Below are positions 62,571 to 64,000 of a stretch of 64,000 nt of DNA, piece by piece. The stretch is from contig CAVZCL010000008.1 in NCBI GenBank assembly GCA_963773745.1, positions 19,840 to 83,839 of the forward strand, given 5' to 3'. Below the pieces are notes generated by a model, which made no database searches, was not told where the DNA came from, and was given only the letters and a program-made list of their open reading frames with translations. Every line of letters starts with the position of its first letter. Position 1 is the first letter of the stretch. The position numbers were made by a program, and so were the translations under genes. Source of the DNA: UBA5069 sp963773745. GTDB taxonomy: Bacteria > Chloroflexota > Anaerolineae > Caldilineales > Caldilineaceae.

Positions 62571-63660
62571 CTACTCAAGCGTCTCGAGCCAGGCGAGCAG
62601 TGCCGTCAACTCTTCGCCGGTCATGGGTGTGGCGGGCATAAAGGCCCCCGATTTGAGATGCTGCGGGTCCAAAATCCAGCCGCCCAGCGCGCCGCGGCTG
62701 TTTGGCGCAGCGCCGGCTGCAAGCAGTTGCCTGTCGGCAAAGTGGGTTAGGTCGGGCCCCAGCACGCCGGTAGCCTCGGTGCCTCGGATTGTGTGGCAGT
62801 CTCCGCAATCCTTGCGCAGAAAGACACTGAGCCCCTCTGCGGCCAGTGGGTCCGTGGGCACACGCGCAGGCTCCTGCTGTTGGGCCAGCCACGCCGCGTA
62901 TGTCTCTGCAGGCTCGGCCACCACCACAAAGCGCATGAGCGCGTGCGGTCCGCCGCAGAATTCGGCGCAAACGCCGTCATAAATGCCTACCTCATCGGCT
63001 TGTATCCAGAACTCGTTTGTGCGGCCCGGAATCAGATCAAGCTTGCCGTGCAGTTCGGGCACCCAAAAGGAGTGGATGACATCGTTCGATTCGAGAATGA
63101 TCTGTACAGGCTCACCCACGGGGATGTGGATTTCATTGGCCGTCTCAAACTGATAGGCAGGATAGCCAACCTTCCACCACCACTGGTTGCCCGTTACCCG
63201 GACCACATTTTCGGGTGCAATGGCAGGCGTGCCCAGCGCACGCAAGGTGGTGATTGTGGCTCCAAAGACAACGAGCAGCACAAGCGAAGGCAAAATGATG
63301 CCGCCGATGACGATGGTGCGCGCGCCGCGCCGGGCGCGCTGGCGCTCGGCCGGCGTATTGACCGGCGGCGCGGCCTCACCGGCATCGGCTGCGTCTGTCT
63401 CTCGTGAGCGGTTGCGGCGAAAGAGCGCCACAAGCATGTAGATGATGACGGCCACGTAGACGACCGTGCCCATGCCCAGCAGCAGCCACCACAACGTTCG
63501 CGATGTCACGCGCGGCCGGGCCGGCGGGATCGAGAGCGTTGGCGTTGCTTTGGTTGCAGCCCGCCAGCGCGAGCATGGCACCCAATAGGGCGGCTGCGGG
63601 CGGCAGGCGCGTAAGCAGGGACGACGTCTTGCGGCTCCGTTGCAGGCGTTGTTTGGACAT
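62571..63660 (-). CDS. ctaC: Cytochrome c oxidase subunit II with fused cytochrome c (caa3 type; one frame break)
   Basis: About 362 residues. The lipoprotein signal ends in LALAGC; two transmembrane helices follow (WWLLLGMGTVVYVAVIIYML, TIVIGGIILPSLVLLVVFG). The copper-A domain has SNDVIHSFWVPELHGK and GVCAEFCGGPHALM. The C-terminal cytochrome c has CGDCH and MPATPMTGEE. One extra base near 63493-63497 breaks the frame between the signal region (AARDIAN) and the first helix. Start is the ATG at 63658-63660. First gene of the operon. Confidence 0.93.
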
Positions 63661-64000
63661 CTCTACTCTCCGAGTGTGTTTGCCACGGCGCATGGATGCG
63701 CTGCGCGTCGGGCGGCCGAAGAACAAGCCTGGGCGGCCGTCGCGTGGAGAAAACGTCATGTCGACGCTTGTGGTTCCGCAATCGCGCAACAAAGATTCTA
63801 TCTGCCAGAATTTTGCGGTGAACTGAAGGCCAAGGCACTGACAAATCCTCAAACACGGCAGGCGCTGCGAGCGGGCGAAATGCGCAAAGTGTGGAACGCA
63901 CAGGCCACCATGCACGCAAGAACCACCATGCGCGCAAGAAACTGCCGCACGGGCTGCAAATTGTGATGCAGCGCACGGAAAGGCGGTGGCGGCTGGCGAT
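63661..64000. other. Region upstream of ctaC, no gene recognised
   Basis: No supported coding region in 340 bases. On the minus strand a weak TTCACC/TAGAAT pair (-10 at 63796-63801, 16-base spacing) could be the cta promoter. Confidence 0.3.

Overview
The window looks like a Chloroflexota (Chloroflexi) chromosome, probably of the Caldilineae/Anaerolineae kind. This is inferred from protein style: high GC, a caa3-type oxidase operon, CHAT-domain and SH3b proteins with Thr/Pro-rich linkers, and solute-binding lipoproteins with Ala/Pro-rich tails after the lipobox. No rRNA or tRNA gene was recognised. Many conserved single-copy genes (clpX, tig, mnmA, ctaC, an ABC ATPase) carry single-base frame breaks, most of them a net +1. 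Sequence or assembly error is therefore the more likely cause, so broken genes are annotated as whole genes with the break position given.

Layout. 1-16 kb: the carB 5' end, a broken VUT-family transporter, a CitE-like lyase, a GH13_18 phosphorylase, a glycosyltransferase, the tig-clpP-clpX proteostasis block (minus strand), a cold-shock gene with a long leader, an ATP-grasp protein, heme A synthase, a small TIGR04076 protein, a 5'-nucleotidase-family hydrolase and an LLM oxidoreductase. 16.5-21.4 kb: a two-gene operon of a CHAT-protease-like membrane protein and an exported PPC/SH3b protein with a duplicated Cys-containing domain; this is the best candidate for an undescribed protein system. 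21.5-23.9 kb: mnmA, two small membrane proteins and a candidate structured RNA. 24-39.5 kb: a minus-strand sugar-catabolic block headed by a SorC-type regulator (oxidoreductases, a fucose/arabinose-isomerase-like enzyme, a ribose-type ABC transporter, a SIS isomerase and two FGGY kinases). 40-47 kb: a second ribose-type ABC transporter with two related esterases (one lipoprotein, one cytosolic) around a DASS carrier, next to a divergent LysR gene. 48.4-55 kb: a LacI-controlled MalFG-type transporter with a GH127 arabinofuranosidase. 55.4-63.7 kb: an apparent operon joining caa3 cytochrome oxidase (ctaC, a ctaD-E fusion, ctaG) to a membrane-type FAD sugar/alcohol dehydrogenase (GMC subunit, cytochrome c, small subunit).

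Together the sugar genes suggest use of plant-type pentose side chains: arabinofuranoside release, ester removal, uptake, isomerisation/oxidation and phosphorylation. The exact sugar cannot be read from the sequence. The dehydrogenase-caa3 operon suggests that extracytoplasmic sugar or alcohol oxidation feeds electrons directly to oxygen.

Non-coding sequence is unusually structured. There are two candidate small RNAs with their own promoters and terminators, a family of very long inverted repeats built from quasi-periodic words (one has perfect 65-bp arms), a 60-bp perfect palindrome, stem-loops after each solute-binding-protein gene, and a 21-nt promoter module shared by two regulator genes.
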